A DNA stretch of 64,000 nt from Microbispora siamensis (GCF_016863095.1 NZ_BOOF01000042.1:1-64000); one strand, 5' to 3'; shown: positions 9,515 through 17,634, counted from the first letter of the stretch. A program made the numbers and translations. Notes: generated by a model from the letters alone, not told the origin.

Positions 9515-10023
9515 TCCTCCGGCGCGCCGTTGGCCGCCATCGAGAAGCCCTCCAGGAAGCCCCTGGCGCGTTCCGCCCGGGGGTAGCGCTCCACGAGGGC
9601 CCAGAACCGCGGGCCGTGGCTCGGCACGAGCAGGTGGACGAGCTCGTGCATGATGACGTAGTCGACGACCCAGGCCGGCATGCCCCGCAGCCGCGCCGAC
9701 AGCCTGATCGTGCCGTGGTCGGGGGTGCACGAGCCCCATCTGTGCAGCTGGTTCTCCACCCAGCGCACACTGATCGGCACGGCCTTTCCGTCCAGGTAGC
9801 GCGCCGACAGCTCCGTCGCCCGTTCGAGCAGGTCGTCGTCGCTCGGGTGTCTTCGCTGCTCCTTGGCCGCAAGGCGGTCGAGCATGCGGCGTACCCACTG
9901 CTCCTCGTCGGTCGTGCTCAGACCAGCCGGAAGCAACACGATGGTCTTGTCTCCATCGCGGTACGCGGAAACGGTTCGCCGCCGTCGTGCGCTCCGACGA
10001 ACCTCGACTGTCTCGGGGGGCAC
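9508..10023 (-). CDS. YgjP-type metallopeptidase (M48-like, DUF45)
   Basis: About 171 residues with the YgjP/DUF45 layout: VRRSARRRRTVSAYRDGD, then WGSC, then the zinc motif HELVHLLVPSHGPRFW (HExxH followed by a third His). Members are soluble SprT/M48-like peptidases, annotated as UTP pyrophosphatase in one lineage. The frame stays open upstream to 10152, but that part uses AT-rich third positions unlike coding DNA here, so the GTG at 10023 (reading VPPETVEV) is chosen. The ribosome-binding site is weak. The last codons overlap the start of the next gene on this strand. Confidence 0.85.
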   Translation of the reverse strand: MPPETVEVRRSARRRRTVSAYRDGDKTIVLLPAGLSTTDEEQWVRRMLDRLAAKEQRRHPSDDDLLERATELSARYLDGKAVPISVRWVENQLHRWGSCTPDHGTIRLSARLRGMPAWVVDYVIMHELVHLLVPSHGPRFWALVERYPRAERARGFLEGFSMAANGAPEEC

Positions 10024-10223
10024 ATATGAAAGGTAGCCGACACGCGCCGAATTCCACAGGGGGTGGTACACGTTCTCCCTGGTCAATCGGGCGAACGTGA
10101 CCTTGCGGGCGTGAAAACTACGGGGTTGCGGATATTCACCAACCACGATCACCCCGGTAATTATCCACAGCCCCGCTGGTTCCGACGCCGAGCCTTCCCG
10201 GCGTATGGCAAGGTCTTGCGACT

Positions 10224-11282
10224 ATGAGACCTCGCCTCAAGCCCGTCCTGCGCCGGATCGAACGGGACGGCCGCACGCTGCAGTTCGGCGTCCATCCGCT
10301 GCGGGCCGTCGTGCTGACGGGCGTCGAGCCGCCCGTACGCCGCCTGATCGACGGACTGGACGGCACCCGCACCCTCCGGCAGGCGGTGGCCGGCAGCGGC
10401 CTCGACGAGGCGTCCGCCCAGGAGGTGGTCGCGAGGCTCGCCGCGCACGGCCTGATCGAGGACGCCGCGGCCCGGCCGGAACCCCTCGCCGGCCTGCCGC
10501 TGGCCGAGCGGGACCGCCTCCGCCCCGAACTGGACAGGCTGTCGCTGACCTCCACCGACGGCGGCATGAGCGCCCTGTCGGCGCGGCGGGCGGCCCGGGT
10601 CCGCGTGTACGGCGCCGGCCGGGTCGGCGCCCGGGTCGTCACCCTGCTCGCCGCGGCCGGTGTGGGCCACATCTGCGTGGTCGATCCCGGCACGGCCACC
10701 GCGGGCGACGTGGTCCCGGGCGGGCTCGGCCGGGCGGAGACGGGGATGACCCGCGAGGAGGCCGCCGTGCTCGCGGCCCGGCGGATCTCCCCCGCCGTCA
10801 ACGCCTGGCCGGGACGGGCCGCCTCCCGTCTGTCCGACGGCGGGGTCCGCCCCGACCTCGTGATCCTCGCGCCCGCCGACCCGCTCGACGCCACGCTGGT
10901 CCACGAGATCGTCGCCGAGGGCGTGGCACACCTGCTCGTCTGCGCCTTCGAGGGGCACGGCTCCGTGGGGCCCTTCGTCGTCCCCGGGCTCACCCCCTGC
11001 CTGCGCTGCCTCGATCTCACCCGCCGCGACCGGGACCCTTCCTGGCCGCTCGTGGGCGCCCGGCTCGGGGGTTACCCGGCGGGCGAGATCGCCTGCGACG
11101 TGGTGCTGTCCTGCCTGGTCGCCGCGCAGGCGGCCGGTCAAGCGCTGGCCTATCTCGACGAGGGACGCGTGCCCGGCGGCCTGCTGGAGGTGTCGCCCGG
11201 ATGGCGCTGGCGGCACCGCCGCCTGGACGCGCACGACAGGTGCGGATGCCTGCGCGACGACGTCGCCGGCCGCATCGCGTGA
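10224..11282 (+). CDS. ThiF/E1-like protein with leader-peptide-binding-type N-terminus
   Basis: A 352-residue protein. The first ~90 residues form a small winged-helix-like region (VRRLIDGLDGTRTLRQAV) as in the RRE-containing N-termini of azoline-type RiPP cyclodehydratase partners. A Rossmann-like ThiF domain follows (VYGAGRVGARVVTLLAAAGVG, then VDPGT). Zinc cysteines are seen in PCLRCLDL and CGCL. Such proteins are annotated as ThiF-family adenylyltransferase or TOMM precursor leader-peptide-binding protein. No YcaO gene or precursor peptide is nearby, so a RiPP role is not supported locally. Confidence 0.8.
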   Translation: MRPRLKPVLRRIERDGRTLQFGVHPLRAVVLTGVEPPVRRLIDGLDGTRTLRQAVAGSGLDEASAQEVVARLAAHGLIEDAAARPEPLAGLPLAERDRLRPELDRLSLTSTDGGMSALSARRAARVRVYGAGRVGARVVTLLAAAGVGHICVVDPGTATAGDVVPGGLGRAETGMTREEAAVLAARRISPAVNAWPGRAASRLSDGGVRPDLVILAPADPLDATLVHEIVAEGVAHLLVCAFEGHGSVGPFVVPGLTPCLRCLDLTRRDRDPSWPLVGARLGGYPAGEIACDVVLSCLVAAQAAGQALAYLDEGRVPGGLLEVSPGWRWRHRRLDAHDRCGCLRDDVAGRIA

Positions 11283-11445
11283 GTGTCACGCCTCTCACCA
11301 GCGGAAACTCACGTCACGGCAGCGATGGTGTGACCAACGTCATAGACCGCCTATTTCCCCGAATGGCTCGCGACCGCCGGAGCCGCTGCGGCCAGCCGAT
11401 CGGAAATTGTGGTCGAAAGCACCCTTCATCGCCGACAATGGTCGT

Positions 11446-12789
11446 GTGAGTGACCTTCCCCACCGTGCCGTGACCCGCTCGGCGAAGCTCGCGACACTCC
11501 CCCTCGGGTTCGCCGGCCGCACCGCGCTCGGATTGGGCAGGCGGCTCGGTGGCGCCTCCGCGGAGATCGTCGCCCAGGAGATCCAGCAGCGTACGGCCGA
11601 CCAGATCTTCAAGGTGCTCGGCGAGCTCAAGGGCGGGGCCATGAAGCTCGGCCAGGCTCTGTCGATCTTCGAGGCCGCGCTTCCGCCCGAGATCGCCGGG
11701 CCGTACCGGGCGACGCTGACGCGACTGCAGGACGCCGCGCCGCCGCTTCCGGCCACCACCGTCCACCGCGTCCTGACCGAGCAGCTCGGCGACGACTGGC
11801 GGGAGAACTTCCTGGAGTTCGACGACCGGCCGAGCGCCGCGGCGTCCATCGGGCAGGTGCACCGCGCCGTGTGGCACGACGGCCGCCCGGTCGCCGTGAA
11901 GATCCAGTATCCGGGGGCGGGCAAGGCCCTGATCTCCGACTTCAACCAGCTCGCGCGGCTCGGCAAGCTCTTCGGCGCGCTGCTGCCCGGCCTGGACATC
12001 AAGCCGGTCCTGGCCGAGCTGAAGGAGCGGGTGTCCGAGGAGCTCGACTACCTCAAGGAGGCCGAGGCCCAGCACGCGTTCGCCGAGGAGTTCCGCGACG
12101 ACCCGGACTTCCACGTGCCCGCCGTGATCGCGGCCAACGAGCAGATCCTCGTCTCCGAGTGGATGACGGGAACCCCGCTCTCCAGGATCATCGCCGACGG
12201 CACGCAGGAGGAGCGCAACCACGCCGGTTTGTTGTTCGTCCGCTTCCTGTTCTGCTCTCCGGCCCGGGTCGGGATGCTGCACGCCGACCCCCACCCCGGC
12301 AACTTCTGGCTGATGGAGGACGGGCGGCTCGGCGTGCTGGACTTCGGGGCGGTCAACCGCATGCCCGGCGGCTACCCCGTCGCCTTCGGCACGCTCACGC
12401 GCATCTTCAACCAGGGCGACATGGAGACGGTCGTGCGCGGACTGCGCGCGGAGGGGTTCATCCGCCCGCACATCGAGGTCGACGTCGACGCCCTGCGGGC
12501 CTTCCTCGCGCCGTACGTCGAGCCGACCCGGGTCGAGGAGTTCGCCTTCAGCAGGCAGTGGCTGCGGGAGCAGGCGGCGACCGTGGCCGACCTGCGGCCG
12601 AACAACGTGGTCCGCCAGCTCAACCTGCCCGCGTCGTACGTGCTGATCCACCGCGTGCACGCGGCCGGCGTCGGCGTGCTGTGCCAGCTCGGCGCCACCG
12701 CCCGCTTCCGCGACGAGGTGGTGCGCTGGGTCCCCGGCTTCGCCGACGAGACGGGCGAGTCCGAGGACAGCGCGCTCGCCCTCACCTGA
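11446..12789 (+). CDS. ABC1/AarF/UbiB family atypical kinase
   Basis: About 447 residues. The signature motifs of ABC1 atypical kinases are visible: the KxGQ motif (GGAMKLGQALS), the Ala-rich loop (SAAASIGQVHRA), VAVKIQYPG with the ATP-binding Lys, the ExD-like EELDYLKEA, and HADPHPGNFW...VLDFGAV for the catalytic and metal sites. Family members regulate isoprenoid-lipid or quinone metabolism; the substrate here is unknown. The GTG at 11446 (VSDLPHRAV) is preferred to an upstream ATG in poor coding context. It is convergent with the next gene, 15 nt apart. Confidence 0.92.
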   Translation: MSDLPHRAVTRSAKLATLPLGFAGRTALGLGRRLGGASAEIVAQEIQQRTADQIFKVLGELKGGAMKLGQALSIFEAALPPEIAGPYRATLTRLQDAAPPLPATTVHRVLTEQLGDDWRENFLEFDDRPSAAASIGQVHRAVWHDGRPVAVKIQYPGAGKALISDFNQLARLGKLFGALLPGLDIKPVLAELKERVSEELDYLKEAEAQHAFAEEFRDDPDFHVPAVIAANEQILVSEWMTGTPLSRIIADGTQEERNHAGLLFVRFLFCSPARVGMLHADPHPGNFWLMEDGRLGVLDFGAVNRMPGGYPVAFGTLTRIFNQGDMETVVRGLRAEGFIRPHIEVDVDALRAFLAPYVEPTRVEEFAFSRQWLREQAATVADLRPNNVVRQLNLPASYVLIHRVHAAGVGVLCQLGATARFRDEVVRWVPGFADETGESEDSALALT

Positions 12790-12804
12790 GCCGGCCGCTC
12801 GGGG

Positions 12805-13236
12805 CTATCGGCCGCCCCGGCTCTCGACCGTCCGCAGGTTCTGGTTGATGATGCAGCGGTTGATCCCTCTCTTGCAGTTGCCGTTGAGGGTGTTGGTGAA
12901 GACGCTGACGCTCGACACCTGCTGGATGCCCGCGAACGTGACCGCGCTGTTGGCCGCGGGGGCGTTCACGTTGCGCCGGCCCCCCGATATCTGCTTGGGC
13001 GGGCTCTTGATGGTGGGTGCGTTCGAGGTGTTGGTGCCCCCGGTGACCTGGGTCCCTCCGTCACCGTCGCCGTGACCGTGGCCGCTGCCATGACGGGCCA
13101 CCCGGAACGCTCCGGGAACCGGCGCGGCCCCGGCCCCCGGCATGACCGAACCCCACAGTCCGATGACGAGCGCGGTGACGGCGAACCGTCGCGCAGCCGC
13201 CACGAGATCAAGCGCGCCTGACGTCCGGTCGCCCAT
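12805..13236 (-). CDS. small secreted protein of unknown function
   Basis: About 143 residues, not recognised. A signal peptide is likely at residues 15-38 (RRFAVTALVIGLWGSVMPGAGA). The mature part begins with a His/Gly/Asp stretch (HGSGHGHGDGDGG), then a Thr/Asn-rich linker, and ends with a hydrophobic-polar core and a Cys pair (NGNCKRGINRC). The ATG at 13236 is chosen because it puts the signal sequence near the N-terminus; the ribosome-binding site is weak. It stands alone, convergent with the ABC1 kinase gene. Its secreted, Asn-containing character recalls the 51-57 kb family, but no clear sequence similarity is seen. Confidence 0.65.
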   Translation of the reverse strand: MGDRTSGALDLVAAARRFAVTALVIGLWGSVMPGAGAAPVPGAFRVARHGSGHGHGDGDGGTQVTGGTNTSNAPTIKSPPKQISGGRRNVNAPAANSAVTFAGIQQVSSVSVFTNTLNGNCKRGINRCIINQNLRTVESRGGR

Positions 13237-13377
13237 CCAAGTCCCACCCACTGCTCGCGCATCGTTCCGCCTGCCGCCCGTGACCATCCGGCCCCGGTGG
13301 CGATCCCGCTCATACCCCGTGATCCCGGTGGGCTCCCACGGCAGGCGATCTTCTGTGCGTCCGGTGATCTCTTCTTT

Positions 13378-13441
13378 ACGGAGTACGGCCTGCACGGAGT
13401 ACGGCCTGCACGGAGTACGGCCTGCACGGAGTACGGCCTGC
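13378..13441. repeat. four perfect tandem copies of a 16-bp unit
   Basis: The unit ACGGAGTACGGCCTGC occurs four times head to tail with no mismatch in the spacer between two minus-strand genes. It is not coding in any convincing frame. Tandem repeats of this kind are prone to copy-number change. It directly abuts the terminator hairpin on its right. Confidence 0.95.
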
Positions 13442-13451
13442 ACGGGAACGG

Positions 13452-13489
13452 CCGAAGGCCCGGGCCGTTCGCCGGGCCCGGGCCTTCGG
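13452..13489 (-). terminator. strong GC hairpin, probable terminator of the whiB7 transcript
   Basis: Perfect 15-bp arms at 13452-13466 and 13475-13489 with an 8-nt loop. It lies about 40 nt beyond the stop of the small gene that follows whiB7. There is no U-run, as is common for terminators in high-GC actinobacteria. Confidence 0.75.
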
Positions 13490-13529
13490 ATCGCACTGTT
13501 CGCACCGTCGGTGGCGCGTCAGGGTCGCG

Positions 13530-13712
13530 TCAGATGCGCGCCAGCGCGGAACTCAGCCGCCGGGACGCGCGCTCGGCCTGCCGGCGTGCCTTCTGCACGC
13601 TCCTGATCCGGCCGGCCAGCCGCTCCTGCGCTGCCTCCTCGTGGAGGGTCCGTATTCGCTCGTGCGCCAGTTCTTGATGCAGATACAGGGTCGTGATCGG
13701 GGAGATGCTCAT
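13530..13712 (-). CDS. small basic helical protein downstream of whiB7
   Basis: A 60-residue protein, almost entirely predicted helix and rich in Arg, Glu, Ala and Gln (LHEEAAQERLAGRIRSVQKA), with a short N-terminal MSISPITTLYL. No known domain is recognised; an amphipathic or coiled-coil helix is likely. The ATG is preceded by GGAAGGAACC about 8 nt away. It begins 41 nt after the whiB7 stop on the same strand with no hairpin between, so it is probably co-transcribed with whiB7 and shares its antibiotic-responsive control. That link is inference. Confidence 0.7.
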   Translation of the reverse strand: MSISPITTLYLHQELAHERIRTLHEEAAQERLAGRIRSVQKARRQAERASRRLSSALARI

Positions 13713-13753
13713 CTGGATCGGTTCCTTCCGGAATGAACTGCTGTGCTTGCTGG

Positions 13754-14017
13754 TCAGGCGGCGACAGGAGACTTGCGCGGGCGCCCACGGGGACGCTTGC
13801 GGGGCACGACGACCCCCCTCAGGATGAGCTCCCCGCCCCAGACGCCCCAGGGCTCCTCGCGCTCCAGCGCGCGGGCCAGGCAGGCCTTCTGGATCGGGCA
13901 GCCGCCGCAGAGCGCCTTGGCGAACTCCACGTCCTCGGGAGACTCGGCGAACCACAGGTCGGGGTCGGTACGACAGGGGATTTCGGCTTCGATCAGGTCC
14001 ATGACCGGGGCCGCCAT
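13754..14017 (-). CDS. whiB7: WhiB7 (WblC) redox-sensing antibiotic-response regulator
   Basis: An 87-residue WhiB protein. Four cysteines (C15, C37, C40, C46) would bind a [4Fe-4S] cluster; the GVWGGE turn at 58-63 contacts the primary sigma factor; the C-terminal RGRPRK is an AT-hook, the feature that separates WhiB7 from other WhiB proteins. Known WhiB7 proteins activate intrinsic resistance genes under ribosome-targeting antibiotics. The ATG has GAGGTGA 6 nt upstream. Upstream lie a terminator hairpin, an upstream ORF and a promoter with an AT-rich block, matching the attenuated, self-activating control known for whiB7. Confidence 0.95.
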   Translation of the reverse strand: MAAPVMDLIEAEIPCRTDPDLWFAESPEDVEFAKALCGGCPIQKACLARALEREEPWGVWGGELILRGVVVPRKRPRGRPRKSPVAA

Positions 14018-14092
14018 CTGCGTCACCTCTTTGAATGGATTGGTCTGGGTGTCCTCGTTGTGGGGTGTGGATTCGTGGCCGACAAACAAGAA

Positions 14093-14122
14093 GGCCGCGG
14101 ATCCTGGTGCGGATCCGCGGCC
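14093..14122 (-). terminator. whiB7 attenuator terminator
   Basis: A perfect 12-bp stem (GGCCGCGGATCC and its complement) with a 6-nt loop, followed on the minus strand by T-rich TTCTTGTTTGT. It starts 16 nt after the stop of the upstream ORF and ends 75 nt before the whiB7 ATG. The leader segment at 14171-14186 can pair with the 5' arm and loop of this hairpin (14107-14119), offering an antiterminator. This is the arrangement expected of ribosome-mediated attenuation. Confidence 0.85.
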
Positions 14123-14138
14123 CGGAGAGGGAGACCGG

Positions 14139-14429
14139 TCAGGGTATGACTGGTCCTCTCCAGGCATCGTGCGGACCCTGCGCACCGCCGCGAGCGGCGG
14201 TGCGGATCTGCTCATCGCCCATCGGCCGGTTGACATAGACCGGAAGGTGGGCGGGGTTGCGGTGGCTGGCCAGGCGGGCGAACGCGCCGAAGGCGGCCGA
14301 GCCCGCGACTCCGGCGACCGGAGCCAGGGCAGAGGCGGCCTCGCCACGCCGCAGTTTCGTCGGCATGACAATGGCGGCCGGGCATGCGGAGGCGAGCCAC
14401 AGCGTGCGGGACGTCGTCATGTTCCTCAC
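14139..14429 (-). CDS. whiB7 leader ORF (96-residue upstream peptide)
   Basis: A 96-codon frame with GTG start and an ideal ribosome-binding site (GGAGGTGA, 5-6 nt away), GC-rich third positions, and a stop 16 nt before the attenuator hairpin. The peptide starts VRNMTTSRTLWLASA and ends WRGPVIP; the middle (GVAGSAAFGAFARLA) is mildly hydrophobic. No known domain is recognised. whiB7 genes are known to be preceded by a regulatory upstream ORF whose translation state governs read-through; this frame occupies that place. Whether the peptide also has a function as a protein is unknown. Confidence 0.75.
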   Translation of the reverse strand: MRNMTTSRTLWLASACPAAIVMPTKLRRGEAASALAPVAGVAGSAAFGAFARLASHRNPAHLPVYVNRPMGDEQIRTAARGGAQGPHDAWRGPVIP

Positions 14430-14491
14430 TGGACTCACCTCCATTTCAGTGCGATCGCGCCGGACGGAAGCGTCCGGCTGACATGTCCAAG

Positions 14492-14530
14492 ACCCTAAAC
14501 CGCCGCGGCAGGGCGGGCAACCTATTTTCT
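14492..14530 (-). promoter_or_regulatory. whiB7 promoter with AT-rich WhiB7-type activator block
   Basis: On the minus strand: -35 TTGCCC (14515-14520), a 17-nt spacer, and -10 TAGGGT (14492-14497). Immediately upstream of the -35 is an AT-rich block (AGAAAATA, 14523-14530). WhiB7-dependent promoters are known to carry an AT-rich stretch just upstream of the -35, bound by the AT-hook. This suggests autoactivation. It lies right after the tesB stop codon. Confidence 0.75.
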
Positions 14531-14541
14531 ACCTGCGATTT

Positions 14542-15438
14542 TCACGACTTCGTGACATCGGGATGCAGCGCGGGCGACACCCGGATCAAGCATTCCTGGA
14601 CCACGGAGACCGCCAGCTCCCCGGTGGCGGTGAACATCTGCCCGCGGGCGAGCCCGCGCGCCGCCCCGGACCAGGGCGACTCCTGGGCGTACAGCAGCCA
14701 TTCGTCGGCACGGAAGGGCCGGTGGAACCACATCGCGTGGTCCAGCGACGCGCCGGACACCGCCGAGGACCCCCAGGCCAGCCCGTGGGCCAGCAGCACG
14801 GTGTCCACCAGGGTGAAGTCGCTGGCGTAGGCCGCGAGCACGACGTGCAGCAGCGGGTCGTCGGGCAGGTCGGCGTCGTACCGGAACCAGACGTTGTTCT
14901 CCGGGGTGACCAGGGCGGGGTCGTGGGCGGCCTCCCACGTGAGCGCGTTCACGTATCGCGCGTCCACCGGGCGCGGCTTGGCCAGCAGCTCGCGCCAGCC
15001 CGGCTCGTCGCCCACGACGTCGAGCATCCGCTCCTGGAAGGTCGGCAGGGTCTCGGGGTCCGGCACCCGCGGCATGCGCGCGGCCTGGTGGCTCACGCCC
15101 GGCTCCTCGATGTGGAACGACGCCGACATCGAGAAGATCGCCTTGCCGTGCTGGATGGCCGTGATGCGCCGGGTGGTGAACGACCGCCCGTCGCGCACCC
15201 GCTCCACGTTGTAGACGATCGGTACGGCCGGGTCCCCGGGCCGGATGAAGTAGGCGTGCAGCGAGTGCACCATCCGGTCGGACGGCACCGTACGGCCGGC
15301 CGCCACGAGCGCCTGCGCCGCCACCTGGCCGCCGAAGACCCGCTGGATGCGCTCCTCCGGACTGCGCCCCCGGAAGATGTCGAGCTCGATCGGCTCGAGG
15401 TCGAGCAGGTCCAGCAGCTCCTTCAGGGCCGAGTTCAC
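14542..15438 (-). CDS. tesB: acyl-CoA thioesterase II
   Basis: A 298-residue double-hotdog TesB thioesterase hydrolysing acyl-CoA to free acid and CoA. Seen: the N-terminal FGGQVAAQAL and HSLHAYFIRPGD segments of hotdog 1, and ASDFTLVDT and SLDHAMWFHRPFRADEWLLY in hotdog 2, with the family Asp in ASDF. Length is typical. The gene begins 24 nt after uvrD2 on the same strand, so the two may be co-transcribed. Cytoplasmic; physiological substrate unspecified. Confidence 0.95.
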   Translation of the reverse strand: MNSALKELLDLLDLEPIELDIFRGRSPEERIQRVFGGQVAAQALVAAGRTVPSDRMVHSLHAYFIRPGDPAVPIVYNVERVRDGRSFTTRRITAIQHGKAIFSMSASFHIEEPGVSHQAARMPRVPDPETLPTFQERMLDVVGDEPGWRELLAKPRPVDARYVNALTWEAAHDPALVTPENNVWFRYDADLPDDPLLHVVLAAYASDFTLVDTVLLAHGLAWGSSAVSGASLDHAMWFHRPFRADEWLLYAQESPWSGAARGLARGQMFTATGELAVSVVQECLIRVSPALHPDVTKS

Positions 15439-15462
15439 AGGGGCCTCCAGCGCACGCGGGTA

Positions 15463-17559
15463 TTACTCGTCGGTAACACTATCGGCGCCGCGGCAGAGCT
15501 CGAGGACCGCGTCGCCGTACCGCTCAAGTTTGACGCGTCCGATTCCGGCGATCGCGAGCAGGTCCTCCTCTGAGGTGGGCACCCGCTCGGCGATGGCCTG
15601 GAGGGTGACGTCGGTGAAGACGACGTACGCCGGCACCTTGGCCTCCTTCGCCTCCGCCGTGCGCCACGCCTTGAGCCGTTCGAGCAGGGCCTCGTCGTAG
15701 TCCGCCGGGCAGGTCGCGCAGCGGCCCAGCTTCTGCTCGGCCGCGACCGAGAGCGTCTTGCCGCAGATCCGGCAGTGCAGCGGCGCCGCCGACCGCTTCG
15801 CCCGGCCGCCCTGGCCTCCCGGCCGCTCGGGCCGGGCCAGGCTCGCCGTACGGGGGGACAGCCCGTCGAGGAAGCGCGACGGCCTGCGGGCGCGGCGGCC
15901 TCCCGGCGAGCGGGCGAGCGCCCACGACATGTGCAGGTGCTCACGGGCGCGGGTGATCCCGACGTACAGCAGCCGCCGCTCCTCCTCGATCTGGTCCGGC
16001 GTCTCCGCGTAGACGATCGGGACCATGCCGTCGGTGAGGCCGACGAGGAAGACCGCGTCCCACTCCAGGCCCTTGGCGGCGTGCAGGGAGGCGAGCGTCA
16101 CGCCCTCGACCGGCGGCGCGTGCTGCTCCATCGCCCTGCGCTCCAGTTCGCCGACGAACCGGGGCAGGTCGGCGCCCTCGGCCGCCATGTCCTCGGCCAG
16201 GTCGGCGAGCGCCTTGAGCGACTCCCACTTCTCCCTGGCCTTGCCGCCGCCGGGCGGCTCCGCGGTGAGCCCGATGCCCGACAGGATCGCGTGCACGGCG
16301 GGCGCCAGCGGCTCCTCGGACGACGACCGGGCCGCCCCGCGCAGCAGCACCACGGCCTGGCGCACCTCGGGGCGCTCGAAGAACCGCTCCGCGCCGCGCA
16401 GCAGGTAAGGCACGCCGGCGTCGGTGAACGCCTGCTCGTACGCCTCCGACTGGGCGTTGACCCGGAACAGCACCGCGATCTCGCGCGTGGGCACGCCGTC
16501 CGCCATCAGCTTCTTGACCGTGAGCGCGACGCCGAGCGCCTCGGCCTGCTCGTCGTCGTACTCGGTGAAGACCGGTTCGGGTCCGTCCGGCCGCTGGGCG
16601 ACCAGTTCCAGCCGGTGGGGCGAGCGCGCCATGACGCGGTTGGCCAGCGTGACCACCTGCGGGGTCGAGCGGTAGTCGCGCACCAGCCTGATCACGGCCG
16701 CCGAGGGGTGCTCGACGGCGAAGTTGGTCAGATAGTGGGGCGTCGCGCCGGTGAACGAGTAGATGGTCTGGTTGGGGTCGCCCACCACGCACACGTCGTC
16801 GCGCCCGCCGAGCCAGGTGTCGAGCAGCAGCTTCTGCAGCGGGTTGACGTCCTGGAACTCGTCGACCACGAAGTAGCGGTACTGCTGGCGGATCTGCGCC
16901 GCGACCTCGCGGTGCTCAGTCATCACCGCCGCCGTGAGCTCCAGGATCGTCTCGAAGTCGATCAGGTTGCGCTGGCGGCGCAGGTCCTCGTACCCCTCGA
17001 ACAGCCGCGCCACCTCCTCGGGCGCGATCGGCGGGGTGCGGCGGGCCTTGGCGGCGGCGGCCGGGTAGTCCTCGGGGCCGATCTGGGTGACCTTCGCCCA
17101 CTCGATCTCGCTCGCGACGTCGCGCAGCTCGCCGCGGTCGGGGTTCCTGCGCAGGCGCCTGGCCGCCTCCACGAGCAGCGGCAGCTTCGACTCGACCACC
17201 TGCGGCGGGTCGCCGCCGACCACGCGCGGCCAGAAGTAGCTGAGCTGGCGCAGGGCCGCCGCGTGGAACGTGCGGGCCTGCACGCCGGGCGCCCCGAGGC
17301 CGCGCAGCCGCTGCTTCAGCTCGGCCGCCGCGCGGGTCGTGAAGGTCACGGCGAGCACACCCTGCGGCTCGACGACCCCGGTGTGCACGGCGTACGCGAT
17401 GCGGTGCGTGATGGCGCGGGTCTTGCCGGTCCCCGCCCCGGCGAGCACGCAGACCGGTCCGCGCACCGCCTGGGCGACCTCGCGCTGCTCGGGATCCAGA
17501 CCGTCGAGGACGTCCAAGGAACGGCTCCCAACATGCGTTGCGGACGTTGTTACTGGCAT
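15463..17559 (-). CDS. uvrD2: ATP-dependent DNA helicase UvrD2 (SF1, HRDC domain)
   Basis: About 698 residues. SF1A helicase motifs: Walker A GAGTGKTRAI, TFTTRAAAELKQR, Walker B VVDEFQDVNPLQ, and the late motifs LHAAKGLEWDAVF and YVGITRARE. The C-terminus has a Cys cluster (CRICGKTL...CATC) and an HRDC domain (about 615-690, LLAIAGIGRVKLERYG), the hallmark of mycobacterial-type UvrD2 as opposed to UvrD1/PcrA. It unwinds DNA 3'-5' in repair. Two adjacent ATGs precede the sequence; the second (17559) is better spaced from GGAAGG. Confidence 0.94.
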   Translation of the reverse strand: MPVTTSATHVGSRSLDVLDGLDPEQREVAQAVRGPVCVLAGAGTGKTRAITHRIAYAVHTGVVEPQGVLAVTFTTRAAAELKQRLRGLGAPGVQARTFHAAALRQLSYFWPRVVGGDPPQVVESKLPLLVEAARRLRRNPDRGELRDVASEIEWAKVTQIGPEDYPAAAAKARRTPPIAPEEVARLFEGYEDLRRQRNLIDFETILELTAAVMTEHREVAAQIRQQYRYFVVDEFQDVNPLQKLLLDTWLGGRDDVCVVGDPNQTIYSFTGATPHYLTNFAVEHPSAAVIRLVRDYRSTPQVVTLANRVMARSPHRLELVAQRPDGPEPVFTEYDDEQAEALGVALTVKKLMADGVPTREIAVLFRVNAQSEAYEQAFTDAGVPYLLRGAERFFERPEVRQAVVLLRGAARSSSEEPLAPAVHAILSGIGLTAEPPGGGKAREKWESLKALADLAEDMAAEGADLPRFVGELERRAMEQHAPPVEGVTLASLHAAKGLEWDAVFLVGLTDGMVPIVYAETPDQIEEERRLLYVGITRAREHLHMSWALARSPGGRRARRPSRFLDGLSPRTASLARPERPGGQGGRAKRSAAPLHCRICGKTLSVAAEQKLGRCATCPADYDEALLERLKAWRTAEAKEAKVPAYVVFTDVTLQAIAERVPTSEEDLLAIAGIGRVKLERYGDAVLELCRGADSVTDE

Positions 17560-17634
17560 CATCCTTCCAGCAGCCGACCGAGCGTGTCCCGGGGACCGGT
17601 CGGCGCACGACGCGACATCGGGGAGGAACACGCC

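Noticed and set aside
10024-10152. N-terminal extension of the YgjP gene to 10152
   Set aside because: The 43 codons have AT-rich third positions and no family similarity; the GTG at 10023 gives the usual N-terminus.
10224-11282. RiPP (TOMM) biosynthetic cluster around the ThiF-like gene
   Set aside because: No YcaO, precursor peptide, dehydrogenase or transporter is adjacent; the neighbours look like housekeeping genes.
13378-13441. Tandem 16-bp repeat as a CRISPR array
   Set aside because: Units abut with no spacers, the unit is too short, and no cas genes are present.
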